From NCBI RefSeq assembly GCF_029223195.1, contig NZ_JARHUF010000008.1:124001-188000 (forward strand): DNA of 64,000 nt, written 5' to 3'. The DNA comes from Vibrio sp. CAU 1672 (lineage in GTDB: Bacteria; Pseudomonadota; Gammaproteobacteria; Enterobacterales; Vibrionaceae). Both the position numbers and the translations under genes were made by a program. The notes below the pieces were generated by a model, which did no database searches, was not told where the DNA came from, and worked only from the letters and a program-made list of their open reading frames with translations. Of this stretch, positions 62,793-64,000 are shown one piece after another; the first letter of the stretch is position 1, and each line of letters begins with the position of its first letter.

Positions 62793-64000
62793 ATGCGCTT
62801 TACTGATGTTTTTATTAAACGTCCAGTTTTAGCGGTATCGATCAGCTTCTTGATCGCCCTGCTTGGTTTGCAGGCAGTGTTCAAGATGCAGGTTCGAGAA
62901 TACCCTGAAATGACTAACACCGTCGTCACCGTGACGACGAGTTACTATGGTGCCAGTGCTGATCTTATCCAGGGCTTTATTACCCAGCCATTGGAGCAGG
63001 CCGTCGCACAGGCAGACAATATCGATTACATGACGTCATCCTCGGTGCTGGGTAAGTCTACGATTACTGTCACCATGAAGTTGAACACCGACCCCAATGC
63101 CGCCCTGTCTGATATTCTGGCTAAAACCAACTCGGTTCGCTCACAGCTGCCGAAAGAAGCCGAAGACCCGACAGTGACCATGTCGACCGGTTCAACCACT
63201 GCGGTACTGTATATTGGTTTCACCAGTGATGAGCTCTCTTCCAGCCAAATCACCGACTATCTGGAACGGGTGATCAACCCGCAGCTGTTTACGGTTAATG
63301 GTGTCTCGAAGGTGGATCTCTACGGCGGGATGAAATATGCCCTGCGTATCTGGCTCGACCCTGCCAAAATGGCAGCCCTGCGCCTGACCGCCACTGACGT
63401 GATGGGCGTATTGAACGCCAACAACTACCAGTCGGCAACGGGCCAGGCTATCGGTGAATTTGTGCTGTATAACGGCAGCGCCGATACTCAGGTCTCCAAC
63501 GTCGAAGAACTGTCGAATCTGGTGATCAGCACCGATGAAGGTGATGTTACCCGCCTGAGCGACATTGCTAAAGTCACTCTCGAGAAGAGCCACGATGTCT
63601 ATCGTGCCAGCGCCAATGGACAAGAGGCGGTTGTCGCAGCCATTAACGCGGCACCAAGTGCCAACCCAATCAATATTGCGGCCGATGTGCTGGAACTGCT
63701 GCCTCAACTTGAGCGCAACCTGCCCAGCAATATTCAGATGAATGTGATGTACGACTCGACGATTGCGATCAACGAGTCGATCAACGAAGTCATCAAGACC
63801 ATTGTCGAAGCGGCAGTGATCGTATTGGTGGTGATCACCCTGTTCTTGGGATCATTCCGTGCGGTTATCATCCCGATCGTCACCATTCCGCTCTCACTGA
63901 TTGGGGTGGCGATGGTCATGCAGGCGATGGGTTTCTCATGGAACCTGATGACCCTGCTGGCGATGGTACTGGCTATCGGCCTGGTCGTGGACGATGCGAT
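62793..64000 (+). CDS. RND efflux permease (VexB-like), cut by window edge
   Basis: The frame begins with ATG at 62793 (GGAGG upstream), 11 bases after the adaptor stop, and is still open at 64000, giving 402 complete codons of an expected 1000 or more. It starts MRFTDVFIKRPVLAVSISF, the usual first helix of hydrophobe/amphiphile-exporting RND pumps. The large periplasmic loop follows. Then come helices 2-4, including VLVVITLFLGSFRAVIIPIVTIPLSLIG and the start of LAIGLVVDDA, the conserved Asp-Asp proton-relay segment in helix 4. Drug efflux is expected. Confidence 0.93.
   Translation, partial: MRFTDVFIKRPVLAVSISFLIALLGLQAVFKMQVREYPEMTNTVVTVTTSYYGASADLIQGFITQPLEQAVAQADNIDYMTSSSVLGKSTITVTMKLNTDPNAALSDILAKTNSVRSQLPKEAEDPTVTMSTGSTTAVLYIGFTSDELSSSQITDYLERVINPQLFTVNGVSKVDLYGGMKYALRIWLDPAKMAALRLTATDVMGVLNANNYQSATGQAIGEFVLYNGSADTQVSNVEELSNLVISTDEGDVTRLSDIAKVTLEKSHDVYRASANGQEAVVAAINAAPSANPINIAADVLELLPQLERNLPSNIQMNVMYDSTIAINESINEVIKTIVEAAVIVLVVITLFLGSFRAVIIPIVTIPLSLIGVAMVMQAMGFSWNLMTLLAMVLAIGLVVDDA

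Overview
This 64 kb window is a near-origin stretch of the larger chromosome of a gammaproteobacterium, almost certainly a Vibrio. The evidence is protein likeness to Vibrio homologues (EngB, UbiB, RsmJ, XapA), the gene neighbourhoods ubiE-ubiJ-ubiB-tatABC, uspB-ftnA-uspA and rlmJ-gor, and three RNA genes recognisable from their sequence: a CsrB-family RNA, Spot 42 and RyhB. The species cannot be assigned from the sequence alone. Most of the window is core genome. No insertion sequence, prophage, integron or CRISPR array was found.

Layout. Positions 1-7.1 kb: a DUF2489 protein (cut by the edge), yihI, a methyltransferase, a CsrB-family RNA, cytochrome c4, engB, Spot 42 and polA. 7.1-16.8 kb: two DnaA-box-like sites, RyhB with its Fur-box promoter, a GNAT acetyltransferase, hemB, tatD, a 47-codon cysteine-containing ORF, tatCBA, ubiB-ubiJ-ubiE and rmuC. 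17-31.7 kb: a DMT transporter, a PAS-PAS-GGDEF-EAL protein, a YhiN-type flavoprotein, uspB, ferritin, uspA, a second DMT transporter, a Cys/Lys-rich hypothetical, rsmJ, asnC, prlC, rlmJ and gor.

31.7-49.2 kb is the accessory-looking part. A 1.3 kb gene-free, AT-rich stretch carries an orphan CRP-type palindrome. After it come an outer-membrane beta-barrel gene, a 1372-aa metzincin-like lipoprotein, xapA, mdtJI and a LysR regulator. Then follows a tightly packed operon: membrane-anchored Ser/Thr kinase, exported protein, ECF sigma factor, exported cadherin-like protein. A large cadherin-like lipoprotein follows in the same orientation. The sigma factor lacks the usual acidic DAED motif of region 2.2 and has a Ser-Thr-Thr stretch there. 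The arrangement matches the phosphorylation-activated EcfP/PknT sigma-kinase system of V. parahaemolyticus. All three exported proteins share an apparently undescribed paired-cysteine module, which makes this locus the most interesting in the window.

49.2-64 kb: a SPOR-domain protein, a peptide ABC transporter (fused double ATPase, binding protein, two permeases), a HAD hydrolase, a tRNA array (Arg-His-Pro-His-Pro in transcription order) with a tandem duplication and degenerate tRNA-Pro 3' ends, cytochrome c5, rep, and a TetR-RND efflux operon (VexRAB-like) whose permease gene runs off the right edge.

Functionally the window combines respiration and quinone/haem synthesis, protein export, iron and carbon regulation by small RNAs (RyhB, Spot 42, CsrB type), stress proteins, peptide uptake and envelope-stress or drug-efflux functions.
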